Of a DNA stretch of 64,000 bases, positions 41,692 to 50,808 are shown piece by piece. A program made the position numbers and the translations under genes. Where the stretch lies: contig JAEWXF010000021.1 of NCBI GenBank assembly GCA_023396065.1, forward strand, positions 1 through 64,000. Direction: 5' to 3'. Every line of letters starts with the position of its first letter. The stretch's first letter is position 1. This stretch comes from Methanobacteriota archaeon (GTDB lineage Archaea; Halobacteriota; Methanomicrobia; Methanomicrobiales; Methanocorpusculaceae). The notes below the pieces were generated by a model that was not told the origin of the DNA, did not search any database, and saw only the letters and a program-made list of their open reading frames with translations.

Positions 41692-43497
41692 ATGCATATT
41701 ATGGAAGGCTTCCTCCCCGGTCCATGGTGGCAGTTCTGGACGATTCTGGCAGCCGTCTGTGTAGCCGTCGGTATCGCTGCCCTCACCCGCCTAGTACGCC
41801 GCCGACCGGAAGCGCTGCCGGTACTGGGACTTGCCGGTGCATTTGTATGTATTCTTTCGTCGCTAAAAATACCCTCCGTCGGATCCTCATCACACCCGAC
41901 CGGAACAGGTTTTGGCTCAGTACTCTTCGGCCCGGTTATCACCTCAGTGTTCTGTACAATCGTCCTGGTGTTTCAGGCAGTTTTCCTCGCACACGGCGGT
42001 CTTACGACACTCGGCGCAAATATCATCGCAATGGGAGTCGCAGGGCCTGCAGCTGCCTGCCTGATCTTCCGGGCCGGCCACCGGATAACACCGGAGTTTA
42101 CTCCGGGAAGCTTCGCCGTAACCATCTTTTCCGCCGCAGCTGCGGCAGACCTTGCAACCTATGCCATGACCTCCGTCCAGCTTGCCCTCGCCTATCCGGC
42201 TGCTGAAGGCGGAATCACCGGCGCGTTTCTGCTCTACCTCGGCATATTCGGCATAACCCAGATACCTCTCGCCATTGGCGAAGGATGTGCGATTCTGCTT
42301 TTGATGCGGCTGATTCTGAAGCTGAAACCTGAGATATTCGTCTCACTTGGTGTTCTCAGCAAAAAAGAATCACAGAAACTTGGCATGGTCTCCGATCCGG
42401 AGATTGTCCCCGCCCCCCCGGCATCACGGTGGCTCCGTGCGGGAGTTCTGGTAGTTGTACTCGCCGCCCTTTGTGCATTTGTATTCGCCGTCTACGGCCC
42501 CCAGCCCGGGACGGATGACCTCGTTGCCGATACACTCGCCGGGTCCGGGGCGATACCGTTCTTTTCGTGTACCCTGTTCCCGGAGGAAACTGAAGGGTGG
42601 CTGTTTGCACTGCAGGCCGCTCTGGGTGCCGGACTGGTGGTACTCTGTCTGTACTGGCTGCGGCACAGAACCTGCTGTTCCAGGGTCGGCGACGGCCGGA
42701 AACGGCACACCATCTTTGACGAACACATCCTTGACGATGCCGCAATGTCCAGTCCGCTGCGGACCGTGCCGGCCTGGCTGAAGCTGATACTGTGTGTTTC
42801 CGCAATCATCATTGCGGTGGTATCCCCGCTGCCGTATGTACCGCTGTTCATTGCAGGAGTGATGATTCTGGCAGCATTTCTCCTCGCAAAGGTCAGTCTG
42901 CATCTGTATGGTTCGCTTCTGATGATTCCGGTAGTGTTTGCCGGAACCGGTGCACTGGTAATTCTGCTGATCACCGGCGGCGGAGAAACGCTGGCAGATA
43001 TCTGCCGGATCGGCTCCCTGCATCTTCAGATAACGACCGATTCTGCTGCACTCGCGGTTCTCGTACTCTGCCGGACATTTGCCGGGATGTGCAGCCTGTA
43101 CTTCCTTGCCCTGACAACACCGATGACATCCCTGTTCGATGTGCTGAAACAGCTGAGATTTCCGCAGGAGTTCATCGATCTGGCGATGCTGATTTACCGG
43201 TACATCTTTGTGTTTATCGGAGAAGCAATCAATATTCACAACGCCCAGCTGATGCGGGGCGGATACCAGTCGATGCGCAGCTGGATATCGTCGTTTGCAA
43301 TGCTCGCATCGATGCTGTTCATACGGACCTGGGATCGCGGCGAAGCCATTTTTCTTTCGATGGATTCCCGCTGCTATGACGGATGCATGGTTCTCCCGGA
43401 AGAGGAGAGCCGTGCGGGTATTGTATCGATCTGTTCGGTTGCAGTGTTTCTGGCTGCCGCAGTTGTTCTGCTGATCTGTGAATGGGTGTTTCTATGA
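41692..43497 (+). CDS. Fused CbiM-CbiN-CbiQ energy-coupling-factor transporter subunit
   Basis: 601 residues with many membrane helices. Residues 1-220 are CbiM, starting MHIMEGFLPGPWW, the N-terminal His-containing metal site of cobalt/nickel ECF systems. About 230-325 resembles CbiN (two helices enclosing GTDDL, then PEETEGWLFALQAALG). About 345-600 is CbiQ, the T-component, ending IYRYIFVFIGEAINI and RGGYQSMR before the C-terminus. Normally three genes. With the overlapping CbiO it makes a full importer. The MHIMEGF start resembles CbiM, favouring cobalt, but nickel cannot be excluded. Confidence 0.85.
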   Translation: MHIMEGFLPGPWWQFWTILAAVCVAVGIAALTRLVRRRPEALPVLGLAGAFVCILSSLKIPSVGSSSHPTGTGFGSVLFGPVITSVFCTIVLVFQAVFLAHGGLTTLGANIIAMGVAGPAAACLIFRAGHRITPEFTPGSFAVTIFSAAAAADLATYAMTSVQLALAYPAAEGGITGAFLLYLGIFGITQIPLAIGEGCAILLLMRLILKLKPEIFVSLGVLSKKESQKLGMVSDPEIVPAPPASRWLRAGVLVVVLAALCAFVFAVYGPQPGTDDLVADTLAGSGAIPFFSCTLFPEETEGWLFALQAALGAGLVVLCLYWLRHRTCCSRVGDGRKRHTIFDEHILDDAAMSSPLRTVPAWLKLILCVSAIIIAVVSPLPYVPLFIAGVMILAAFLLAKVSLHLYGSLLMIPVVFAGTGALVILLITGGGETLADICRIGSLHLQITTDSAALAVLVLCRTFAGMCSLYFLALTTPMTSLFDVLKQLRFPQEFIDLAMLIYRYIFVFIGEAINIHNAQLMRGGYQSMRSWISSFAMLASMLFIRTWDRGEAIFLSMDSRCYDGCMVLPEEESRAGIVSICSVAVFLAAAVVLLICEWVFL

Positions 43498-44693
43498 CTG
43501 ATATTGTACTTGAGTTTGATATGATCCGGTTTTCCTATCCGAACCGGCCGCCGTCCCTGAAGGGGATTTCCTTTACCATTGAACGCGGAAAGAAAGTCGC
43601 CGTTGTCGGCCCGAACGGGGCGGGTAAAACAACGCTTCTTCTGATGTGTAACGGAACACTGATACCGGAAAGCGGCTGCGTCCGCGTGAACGGGGAAGAG
43701 ATCTGTTATGATCGCGCCGCGCTTCGGCAAATCAGAAGCGAGGTAGGGCTGGTGTTCCAGAACTCGGATGCCCAGGTGTTTGCTCCGAGTGTATATGCGG
43801 ACGTGGCATTCGGCCCGGCAAACCTGCATCTGCCGGATGAGGAGATCAAAAAACGGGTAAATGATGCGCTGTTTGCGGTAGGACTGACCGGATATGAAAA
43901 ACGACCGCCGCACCACCTTTCCGGAGGCGAACGAAAACGTGTGGCAATTGCAGGAATTCTGGCGATGCAGCCCGAAATACTGGTTGCAGACGAACCGACG
44001 GCGTCTCTGGATCCGGCAACGGCGGCCGAGATTATGGATCTGCTGGATGAGCTGCATGAAAACGGTACAACAATTCTGCTCTCGACCCATGATGTAGAGC
44101 TTGCATACCGGTGGGCGGATGAAGTGATTCTGCTTGCAGAAGGCGAGGTGCTGCATCAGGGAACACCCGCTGAGGTGTTTACGGACCGGGAGCTGATGCG
44201 TGCCGCACGCCTGACGCCGCCGGTGCTTCTGGACTTGTATCTGGAACTTTCCCGAAGAGAACTGGTCAGGGCCGATCAGCCGCCAAAAGGGATTCCCGAG
44301 ATGACGCAGCTGGTGGAGGGAAGCCGGGCGTCTGCGGGGCAGAGTCCCGGAACAATCTACCTCGCCGACACCGATACTCTGACAGCGGAGATGCTGCACG
44401 CTCTCTGTCATGCGGACCCGTCCCGGCACACGGGTGCAATGGGCACGCGGGCGAAACGATTCTGCCATGACGCAGGTCATTCACCGGATTACACCTACGG
44501 TGTCGTGGACAAGTGTCTGTTGTCGGCTATGACCGGTGAAGATACGCTGATTCTGACGTGTGGCGGGATGCTGGACCGGGTAGAGGTCCGGGCAGAAATG
44601 TTCACCGCAGAAAGCGGCGTCCGTGTCCGCGTTGAGAGGATAGCCACTCACACAGACGAAAAACCAAAAAATCAGATAAGAGAGAAATCCTAA
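43494..44693 (+). CDS. cbiO: ECF transporter ATPase CbiO with C-terminal extension
   Basis: 399 residues; ATGA overlap with the transporter gene. The ABC domain (about 1-240) has GPNGAGKTT, LSGGERKRVAIAG, and VADEPTASLDP. A segment of about 40 residues links to an extra domain (about 285-395) with IYLADTDTLTAEMLHALC, MGTRAKRF and GEDTLILTCGGM. This appears in some archaeal CbiO proteins; its role is unknown. It energises metal uptake at the inner membrane face. Confidence 0.88.
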   Translation: MTDIVLEFDMIRFSYPNRPPSLKGISFTIERGKKVAVVGPNGAGKTTLLLMCNGTLIPESGCVRVNGEEICYDRAALRQIRSEVGLVFQNSDAQVFAPSVYADVAFGPANLHLPDEEIKKRVNDALFAVGLTGYEKRPPHHLSGGERKRVAIAGILAMQPEILVADEPTASLDPATAAEIMDLLDELHENGTTILLSTHDVELAYRWADEVILLAEGEVLHQGTPAEVFTDRELMRAARLTPPVLLDLYLELSRRELVRADQPPKGIPEMTQLVEGSRASAGQSPGTIYLADTDTLTAEMLHALCHADPSRHTGAMGTRAKRFCHDAGHSPDYTYGVVDKCLLSAMTGEDTLILTCGGMLDRVEVRAEMFTAESGVRVRVERIATHTDEKPKNQIREKS

Positions 44694-44694
44694 C

Positions 44695-45780
44695 TTATTT
44701 TCTTGCGGTGTTCAGAGCATTCTGAATTATTCCGCGCAGAATGGGATTCCCGCTTTTTGCCGCCTCTTCCAACGCGGCGATAACCTCATCGCCCCCGATT
44801 TTACCGAGAACCGTTGCCGCGGCTGCACGGATTCCAGGCTTTGGATCCTGCAGACAGCGAACCAGTGCAGGGATGACATCCGGGCGGTCTGAGTTCCCGA
44901 GCGCGGTTACCGCAGCGCGGCGGACACCCGGCACAGAATCACTGAGCATGGGGAGGAGAATATCCTCCAGACCGAGATTCTGTCGTCCGATGGACTCTGC
45001 GGCTGCTGTGCGGACAGAGGAGTCAGGATCCGCGCACAGACGCGCAAGCAGGTTCGCGTCCGTGAGAAACTCCGCGGCGGCACGCCTCACAAACGACTCT
45101 GCGTCCAGTGCTGCAGATGCAGGTGTTGCAGAACCGAGGACGCGAACGGCAGCGGCGCGTATCTCCGGGTGCTCATCATTCAGACAGGCGGCAACAGTGT
45201 TTTTTTCCTCCGCGGAAAGCTCCCTGTTCTTCAATCCTTCCAGTCCGGCGATTCGGATCTGCGGCTCGTCCTGCAGTGCCCGGAACAATGCCGAAATGAT
45301 CTCCGGGTCAGGGTACACCCCGAGAGAGAGAACCGCAACCTCCCGGATATCAGGATTTGAAGATTCTGCCGCACGCATCAGGGGTTGGATCGCCTCAGGG
45401 GTGCGGAACTGACCGAGAGCCTGTACCGCGGCAAACTGTGTTGCCTGATCTGCGGCAAGCGTTGCATCCACCAGTGCCGCAGCAGCATCCGTACCGCCTT
45501 CCATGAACAGGACCAGCGCGGCTTCCCGGACTGCCATATCCGGATCACTGAGATACGGTAACAACGGAGCGTAGGCAAAACTGCCGGCATAATTTCTCAG
45601 CGTCCACAGCATGACCCTGCGGATCAGAGGATCCGGGTCATTGATGTGATACTGGATCTGCGGAAGATACTGGGGGTCATTGAGCGCGACAATGGCGTTG
45701 GCGGCCTCTTCCTGAACCGCAATATCACCATTTTTAATCGCCTCAAGATGAGCAAAAAACTCCACAGAATCCATAGGCAT
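44695..45780 (-). CDS. HEAT-repeat protein
   Basis: 361 residues built of repeated helices of the PBS-lyase HEAT type, with units such as DPDPLIRRVMLWTLRNY, SDPDMAVREAALVLF, SVRTAAAESIG, VPGVRRAAVTALGNS and PGIRAAAATVLG, about ten or more repeats. Such proteins act as scaffolds for protein binding. It follows the parvulin gene by three bases. No signal peptide; partners unknown. Confidence 0.87.
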   Translation of the reverse strand: MPMDSVEFFAHLEAIKNGDIAVQEEAANAIVALNDPQYLPQIQYHINDPDPLIRRVMLWTLRNYAGSFAYAPLLPYLSDPDMAVREAALVLFMEGGTDAAAALVDATLAADQATQFAAVQALGQFRTPEAIQPLMRAAESSNPDIREVAVLSLGVYPDPEIISALFRALQDEPQIRIAGLEGLKNRELSAEEKNTVAACLNDEHPEIRAAAVRVLGSATPASAALDAESFVRRAAAEFLTDANLLARLCADPDSSVRTAAAESIGRQNLGLEDILLPMLSDSVPGVRRAAVTALGNSDRPDVIPALVRCLQDPKPGIRAAAATVLGKIGGDEVIAALEEAAKSGNPILRGIIQNALNTARK

Positions 45781-45783
45781 CGT

Positions 45784-46065
45784 TTAGTTTTTCATGTCGG
45801 TTACTTTGATGATATGCCAGCCGAACTGCGTTTTTACCGGCCCCACAACCTGACCCGGCTGAGCTTTGAACGCTGCATCCTCGAAGGGTTTCACCATCTG
45901 GCCTTTGCCAAAGTATCCAAGGTCGCCACCGGATTTTCCCGAAGGACACTGGGAGTAAAGTTTTGCAAGTTTGGCAAAATCATCGCCGTTCTGCAGCTGC
46001 TGCATCAGCTGCTTCGCTTCTGCCTCGGTCTTTACCAGAATATGAGATGCCTTTACACGTACCAT
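45784..46065 (-). CDS. Parvulin-type peptidyl-prolyl isomerase
   Basis: 93 residues, a single rotamase domain: KASHILVKTEAEAKQLM, then FAKLAKLYSQCPSGKSGGDLG and FGWHIIKV. Both conserved histidines of parvulins are present. Small soluble enzyme, typical of archaeal PpiC/Pin-like stand-alone forms. First gene of a two-gene unit with the HEAT protein. Confidence 0.93.
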   Translation of the reverse strand: MVRVKASHILVKTEAEAKQLMQQLQNGDDFAKLAKLYSQCPSGKSGGDLGYFGKGQMVKPFEDAAFKAQPGQVVGPVKTQFGWHIIKVTDMKN

Positions 46066-46114
46066 ACCAGTATCATATGCATGATTGGGGTATTAAGGAT
46101 ACGAAAAAAAACAT

Positions 46115-46549
46115 TTAGGTGGATACGTTATCCAGAATGGTTTTTGCCGCACTGATGCCGCCGTCAAGATATGCGGCTCCCATTAATGCCTCAAAACATT
46201 CTGCAGACACGCGCCCGCTCGTCCAGATCTTCATCCGATACTCGCCTTTCCCCCATTTCATATATTCAGGGAGGCCCAGTTTTTCGGCAAACCTGCGGAC
46301 GACCGTCATATTGACGGCGTCAATTTTCCGCCGGGTAATCTCTCCTTTGTCATATTCTCCCTCCTCCATTAAACGAACGATGACGACAAGATCCAGCACG
46401 GCATCACCTAGAACAGCAAGGGAGTCCATCGTTTCATTCATGGGAGTTTCATTTTCCCGTGCATATGCCGTTCTGGTCATTGCATGCTCAAGATATAGCT
46501 CATTTTGGAAGGTATATCCGATTTTTTCATATAGTTCAGTGTATTTCAT
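46115..46549 (-). CDS. RNase III-like domain protein with altered active site
   Basis: 144 residues from ATG 46549, which overlaps the mmp10 stop as TAATG. The fold is RNase III: MDSLAVLGDAVLDLVV aligns with the signature ERLEFLGDAVL, but the Glu two steps before the final V-L-G-D is Ala45 and the first Glu is Asp42; Asp49 is kept. The second half has ECFEALMGAAYLDGG with E117 and E120. There is no dsRNA-binding domain. It may be inactive or act as a Mini-III-like nuclease. RNase III domains are uncommon in archaea, so the assignment merits checking. Confidence 0.75.
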   Translation of the reverse strand: MKYTELYEKIGYTFQNELYLEHAMTRTAYARENETPMNETMDSLAVLGDAVLDLVVIVRLMEEGEYDKGEITRRKIDAVNMTVVRRFAEKLGLPEYMKWGKGEYRMKIWTSGRVSAECFEALMGAAYLDGGISAAKTILDNVST

Positions 46550-47814
46550 TAAGTGCACCCATATTGATTTATCAGTTGGATCAGGGAAGAGAACCCTTCC
46601 ATTTCCATGGTGAGAACATCGATTTGATTCATGCCCATACTCGTTTCTCCGTCGGCAGAGAGGGTTTCCGGGCCGCGGACGACTGTCCGGAAAATGCCAT
46701 CGGCTGATAGAACTGATTGGGCCTCGGCATCATGGACAAAAGCCCTGCCGGGAATGATGACAGTGGTTTGGACCTGGGACAGGTCCAGTTGTTTCAGATC
46801 GTCTATGGTAATGAGGCAGGCAATTTCTTTGGAGACTGGGGCAACATCTCCTGGGTCACCACCGCATTGTTTCAGAATATCTCTGATATATGGTGATGCA
46901 ACCGCACCAGTAATAATTGTTGCTTTTCTCTCGACCCGAGGAAGTTTTGCAATCAACTCGGGTTCATGGCGGAGAGCGAACGGGGAGTCAAATGCAGGAT
47001 CATACAAGGGGGTCCCGGAGATACGGAGATCTGGAAAGGCTTGTGCAGCTGTGGTGACGAGGTCACGGAACTCTTCAGTGGTGTGAACCCGTTGTCCCTC
47101 AAGAATAGGGGCGTTTTCGAGGATGAGACCCTGTTCATACCTGTTTGCGAACCGCATGAGAATTACACCGCGGACACCGGTGTTTTGCAGCCAGTCCAGT
47201 GTCCGCATGAGGACGTCACCGTCGTTTATATCAGGCAGTACGACGATGGCTGCATAGACGTCGATTTTTTTGGCAAGCCGGCGAATGAGTTCAAGTGAGG
47301 TTTCCGGTGTCGGGTCATGCATCCAGATTTTCCGAAGATCCGGGTCTGCAGCAAAGACGGTGAAAGAGATTTCTTTGAGGTTGTGTTCGATCAGAAACTC
47401 TGCGATATTCGGGTCGTCAAATCCTTTACCGCTGGTGTAGCCGATATGCAGCGGGACGTCCAGTGCGCCGAGAAGTTCGATGAGGTCACAAAATTCCGGA
47501 TAGCAGCTCGGGTCTCCCCCTCCTGAGATGGTTATACGGGTGATATCTCCGGTAACGGATTGAAGGTCGGCGAGGACAGCATCTGCGACATCACGGAGCG
47601 GCAGGAAGCCGGAATATTCTTCTTTGACGCCGCGTGAGCAATAGTCACACCCTTTCAGGAATGGAAGGCAGTACCGGCAGCCGAAGGGCGGTACATCTTT
47701 GGCATGTTTGAAGTAGCAGTAGGCACAGAATCCCCGGCAGTCTGTGCCGGGTCTGCCGCCGATATCCACAGTAAGATGCACCATTTTCGTATACTTATTT
47801 GGTATTTTCTCCAT
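46549..47814 (-). CDS. mmp10: McrA arginine methyltransferase Mmp10 (radical SAM)
   Basis: 421 residues. The radical-SAM motif is CRGFCAYC (C26, C30, C33), followed by a methanogen-specific GCRYCLPFLKGCDYC region that adds C46, C49, C56 and C59. Known family members methylate an arginine of methyl-coenzyme M reductase alpha, using B12 and SAM, and the extra cysteines bind a second metal site. It is a strong marker of methanogens. The gene is followed, coupled, by the RNase III-like gene. It fits the standard length of the family. Confidence 0.93.
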   Translation of the reverse strand: MEKIPNKYTKMVHLTVDIGGRPGTDCRGFCAYCYFKHAKDVPPFGCRYCLPFLKGCDYCSRGVKEEYSGFLPLRDVADAVLADLQSVTGDITRITISGGGDPSCYPEFCDLIELLGALDVPLHIGYTSGKGFDDPNIAEFLIEHNLKEISFTVFAADPDLRKIWMHDPTPETSLELIRRLAKKIDVYAAIVVLPDINDGDVLMRTLDWLQNTGVRGVILMRFANRYEQGLILENAPILEGQRVHTTEEFRDLVTTAAQAFPDLRISGTPLYDPAFDSPFALRHEPELIAKLPRVERKATIITGAVASPYIRDILKQCGGDPGDVAPVSKEIACLITIDDLKQLDLSQVQTTVIIPGRAFVHDAEAQSVLSADGIFRTVVRGPETLSADGETSMGMNQIDVLTMEMEGFSSLIQLINQYGCT

Positions 47815-47881
47815 ATGAACCCCCGCTATGAATTTCAGTTACACAAATGTTCATATCTGCGCATATCCTAATGACTGTTGC

Positions 47882-48694
47882 ATGCGAATACTCTGTCTGT
47901 CTTTGACTCTGTGCTTCCTGGCAGTCTTCTGTCTGTGCTGCGGCTGTACTCTGCCGGGTGCGGAAAATCAGGATATTATTTTCCCTACGATGACTGCTAC
48001 CCCTACACAGGTTCCACCGGATGTTTCAGTGGTAAATCCGGAACCAACAGCAACAACGGAGACGATCGATATTTCCCCACAGATTCGAGAGATAGTAACC
48101 CCTACACCCAAATCAACGGTGATACCATTGCGCCGCCCCACCACAAATGAGGAAGTAAATGAGACGCGATATTATCCATTAATGGATGATACTCATAGCT
48201 ACAGTTCTACGTCCCGGACGTTTGATCTGGATGTAACGAACGTGCCGTTTCTTTTGTACTTTTCATTTGATCCAGGGTATGTGAAAAAGACATATGTTTC
48301 GAAGGACCCTACGTCAACGGCTTCCTCAACGTATGAAGTATTTAATACGCAGACAGGGAAATATGAGAGTTATACAGAGCAAGGATCAAAGAATAATGTG
48401 TTATCAACAACGCGGATTGATCCGGATGCATGGTTTACGATTGATGTCGTCCGCATCTATGACGATCCCGTGGAGTATCAGGCGGCTCTGGCGGCAGAGG
48501 GCGGGAAAGAGAAGCTTGCATCACAGAAGCGGCTGTATGAGGACAACGGAATTGTCGTGATGCAGGATGGATATGCTCATGGATTCAGTAGTGAGGTGGA
48601 AAAAGAGTTGAAGCTTTTGCGGACAGGACATTACCGGTTGTTGGTGAGCGGGAACAGTATTGATACGAATATTCTGATCCTAAGTCCGGAATAA
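47882..48694 (+). CDS. Secreted lipoprotein, unknown family
   Basis: 270 residues from ATG 47882, chosen because MRILCLSLTLCFLAVFCLCCGC gives signal peptide plus lipobox; earlier in-frame codons add a non-hydrophobic leader. After a Thr/Pro-rich linker (PTMTATPTQ, then PTATTETID), a beta-rich domain follows with NVPFLLYFSFDPGYVKK. No motif recognised. It diverges from mmp10 and ends at a T-rich repeat. Probably anchored outside the membrane. Confidence 0.72.
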   Translation: MRILCLSLTLCFLAVFCLCCGCTLPGAENQDIIFPTMTATPTQVPPDVSVVNPEPTATTETIDISPQIREIVTPTPKSTVIPLRRPTTNEEVNETRYYPLMDDTHSYSSTSRTFDLDVTNVPFLLYFSFDPGYVKKTYVSKDPTSTASSTYEVFNTQTGKYESYTEQGSKNNVLSTTRIDPDAWFTIDVVRIYDDPVEYQAALAAEGGKEKLASQKRLYEDNGIVVMQDGYAHGFSSEVEKELKLLRTGHYRLLVSGNSIDTNILILSPE

Positions 48695-48698
48695 TCTC

Positions 48699-48728
48699 TT
48701 TTTTCTGTATTATTTTTTTCTGTATTAT
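48699..48728 (+). repeat. Tandem 15-base T-rich repeat (two copies), likely terminator
   Basis: TTTTTTCTGTATTAT occurs twice in direct succession right after the lipoprotein gene stop. Each copy holds a six-T run, so the pair can act as a double terminator. Confidence 0.6.
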
Positions 48729-48776
48729 AACACTGAAAATATCAGAAAAGAACAGGATAAAATTCTTCAAAAGAAA

Positions 48777-48849
48777 TGCCTCCAGCCGGAATTGAACCGG
48801 CGACAACCAGATCTTCAGTCTGGCGCTCTCCCTACTGAGCTATAGAGGC
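48777..48849 (-). tRNA. tRNA-Phe (GAA)
   Basis: Minus strand: acceptor GCCTCTA/TGGAGGC, D-arm TAGCTCAGTAGGGAGAGC, anticodon stem CCAGA/TCTGG around CTGAAGA (GAA), T-arm GCCGGTTCAATTCCGGC, discriminator A. No intron. Confidence 0.95.
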
Positions 48850-48950
48850 GCTGTGCGTCATTAATGTTATTCTGAGAAGTATTTATAGACTCCGGTTCAT
48901 TTTGTGCCGGATGTCGTCATATTCATTCATGGAAACACCATACAAGTAGT

Positions 48951-49925
48951 GTGATGTTTTCGTTTCTCCGGAAAAAGCCAGATGTGAAAAAACCGGCTCT
49001 ACAGGAAGTAATTGTCGGACGAAGTTCTGATGTGGTACATTTGACGCATAATGATCTGGATGCTGCCGGATCAGATGCTGTCTGCCGGATGGTGTTTGGC
49101 GATGAGCTTGTCACGCTATTTTCTTCGGTTAACAGATTCAGCTGGTTTTTCGCGCAGGTTGCCGGATGTAACGGAAAAGGGGATTCCCTGATTATTTCTG
49201 ATCTCGGGTATCAGAATGGTATTGAGGATTATGCCAGGAAAGCCCATGCGGCCGGGTGGAAGATTCAGTGGTATGATCATCATAAATGGACGGAGGAGGA
49301 GATTGCCCGGGTGCGGCCTTTTGTTACGGAACTGATTGTGGATCCGTCCCGGTGCGCGACAGGTGTGGTTGCAGGGATACTTGCACGGGAGAATACCCAT
49401 GCAGGTGAGGTTGCCCGGGTTGTGTGTGATTATGATCTCTGGAAGCATGAGGATCCCCGTTCTGCGATTTTGGGGATGGTGACGTCACGTCGGGAGAATC
49501 TGGAGCTGGTTCGGAATAAGCTGGCACGCGGAGTAATTGTAGATGATGAGATTACCGGTATTTTTGAGGGAATTGAGCGGGACAAGAATGCATGTATGAA
49601 ACGGAGTATCCGGGCGGCAAAGGTGTACCGGGGGAGATATACGATTGCGGTGATGCCGGCTTACGGCTATCCGAGTGAGACGGCGGCGGCGGCACGTACG
49701 GAACTCGGGTGTGATATGGAACTGCTGGTTTTTGATACGGGGAAGTTTTCTCTCCGGAGTGTGGCACCTGTTAGTCATCTGATCGCGAAGAAGTTCGGCG
49801 GCGGGGGACATCCGAATGCGTCGGGAGGGAGTTTTTCCTACGGTTGGAAAGAAAAATGGATGCTGAAGCTGTTTGGCCGGGTCTCCTGTGTTGAGGCGTT
49901 TGTTGCTGAGGCGGAGTCTGTGTGA
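48951..49925 (+). CDS. DHH-family phosphoesterase
   Basis: 324 residues. DHH motifs are HNDLDAAGSDA (Asp pair), ISDLGYQ, YDHHKWT and, at the C-terminus, the DHHA1 GGGGHPNASGG motif. This suits an oligoribonuclease, nanoRNase or pAp phosphatase-like enzyme, possibly cleaving cyclic dinucleotides. No membrane or nucleotidyl domain is present. ATG 48951 or the next codon may be used. Nothing in the neighbourhood identifies the substrate. Confidence 0.85.
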   Translation: MMFSFLRKKPDVKKPALQEVIVGRSSDVVHLTHNDLDAAGSDAVCRMVFGDELVTLFSSVNRFSWFFAQVAGCNGKGDSLIISDLGYQNGIEDYARKAHAAGWKIQWYDHHKWTEEEIARVRPFVTELIVDPSRCATGVVAGILARENTHAGEVARVVCDYDLWKHEDPRSAILGMVTSRRENLELVRNKLARGVIVDDEITGIFEGIERDKNACMKRSIRAAKVYRGRYTIAVMPAYGYPSETAAAARTELGCDMELLVFDTGKFSLRSVAPVSHLIAKKFGGGGHPNASGGSFSYGWKEKWMLKLFGRVSCVEAFVAEAESV

Positions 49926-49965
49926 TTTTCGGCGGGATACAAAACTCTTTTTAGTCACCGCCTGC

Positions 49966-50808
49966 ATGTTTGATATAATGAGATCTATATTTTCCGCGCC
50001 GTTCCATATTCTCTGGAATGCGAATACGTGTACTTCCTGTGGCCTGTGTTCGTGTATGTGTACTACGGGAAAAGTTACTGCGTCTGACGGAGGAAGTCCG
50101 GTAATCCGTGATGAGGCGCTCTGCATTTCGTGCGGTCAGTGTATCGCAGTCTGTCCGGAAAAGTGTTTATCCACGGATACAGAGGGATTTTCCCTGCCGG
50201 GAAATACGGCTGCATACCGGTCGGGTATTGATGAGGATGTGCTTGCCCGGTATCTGATGAGCCGCCGGTCGGTACGTGTGTGGCAGGAGAGACAGGTTCC
50301 CCGTGAGGTTCTGATGCGGCTGATTGAGGTGGCTGCGTATGCGCCGTCTGCCTGCAATGTGCATCCGGTGAAGTGGGTGATTGCCGCTGATCCGGGAAAG
50401 GTCCGGGAGTTCGCGCAGGCCTCAATTGCGTTTTTGAAGACGCTTCCTGCGAATCATCCGATGGGGGATGTTGTGGGGATGATTCTTGCGTGTGCCGCAA
50501 AGGGTGAAGATCCGATCTGCCGGAATGCCCCGGCAATTCTGATTGCGGCGAGTGATGCGAATCAGGAGTTTGGTCTGATCGATAGCGTCATTGCGCTGTC
50601 TTCTATAGATATGTACGCGCCGTCACTTGGTCTTGGGACCTGCTGGGTTGGATATGTGATGACTATGCTGAGGCTTCAGCCCGAGCTTGGGGAGATCCTT
50701 GGAGTTCCTGATGGGTGGGTCCCGCAGTATGCGATGCTTGCCGGGTATCCGGGGGTCTCGTTTACGCAGATTCCACCACGTGAGATTCCTGAGGTTGTGT
50801 GGGGATAA
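49966..50808 (+). CDS. Nitroreductase fused to N-terminal 2[4Fe-4S] ferredoxin domain
   Basis: About 280 residues from ATG 49966 (ATG 49978 is an alternative). The N-terminal ferredoxin part has CTSCGLCSCMC and CISCGQCIAVCP; the rest is a nitroreductase with SRRSVRVWQERQVP, APSACNVHPVKWVI and LGTCWVGYVM. Such fusions are frequent in methanogens and clostridia and probably reduce FMN-bound substrates from ferredoxin. It starts 40 bases after the DHH stop. Substrate unknown. Confidence 0.87.
   Translation: MFDIMRSIFSAPFHILWNANTCTSCGLCSCMCTTGKVTASDGGSPVIRDEALCISCGQCIAVCPEKCLSTDTEGFSLPGNTAAYRSGIDEDVLARYLMSRRSVRVWQERQVPREVLMRLIEVAAYAPSACNVHPVKWVIAADPGKVREFAQASIAFLKTLPANHPMGDVVGMILACAAKGEDPICRNAPAILIAASDANQEFGLIDSVIALSSIDMYAPSLGLGTCWVGYVMTMLRLQPELGEILGVPDGWVPQYAMLAGYPGVSFTQIPPREIPEVVWG

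Noticed and set aside
47828..47881. Longer N-terminus for the lipoprotein gene
   Set aside because: The signal peptide and lipobox begin at the ATG 47882; the extension lacks hydrophobic character.
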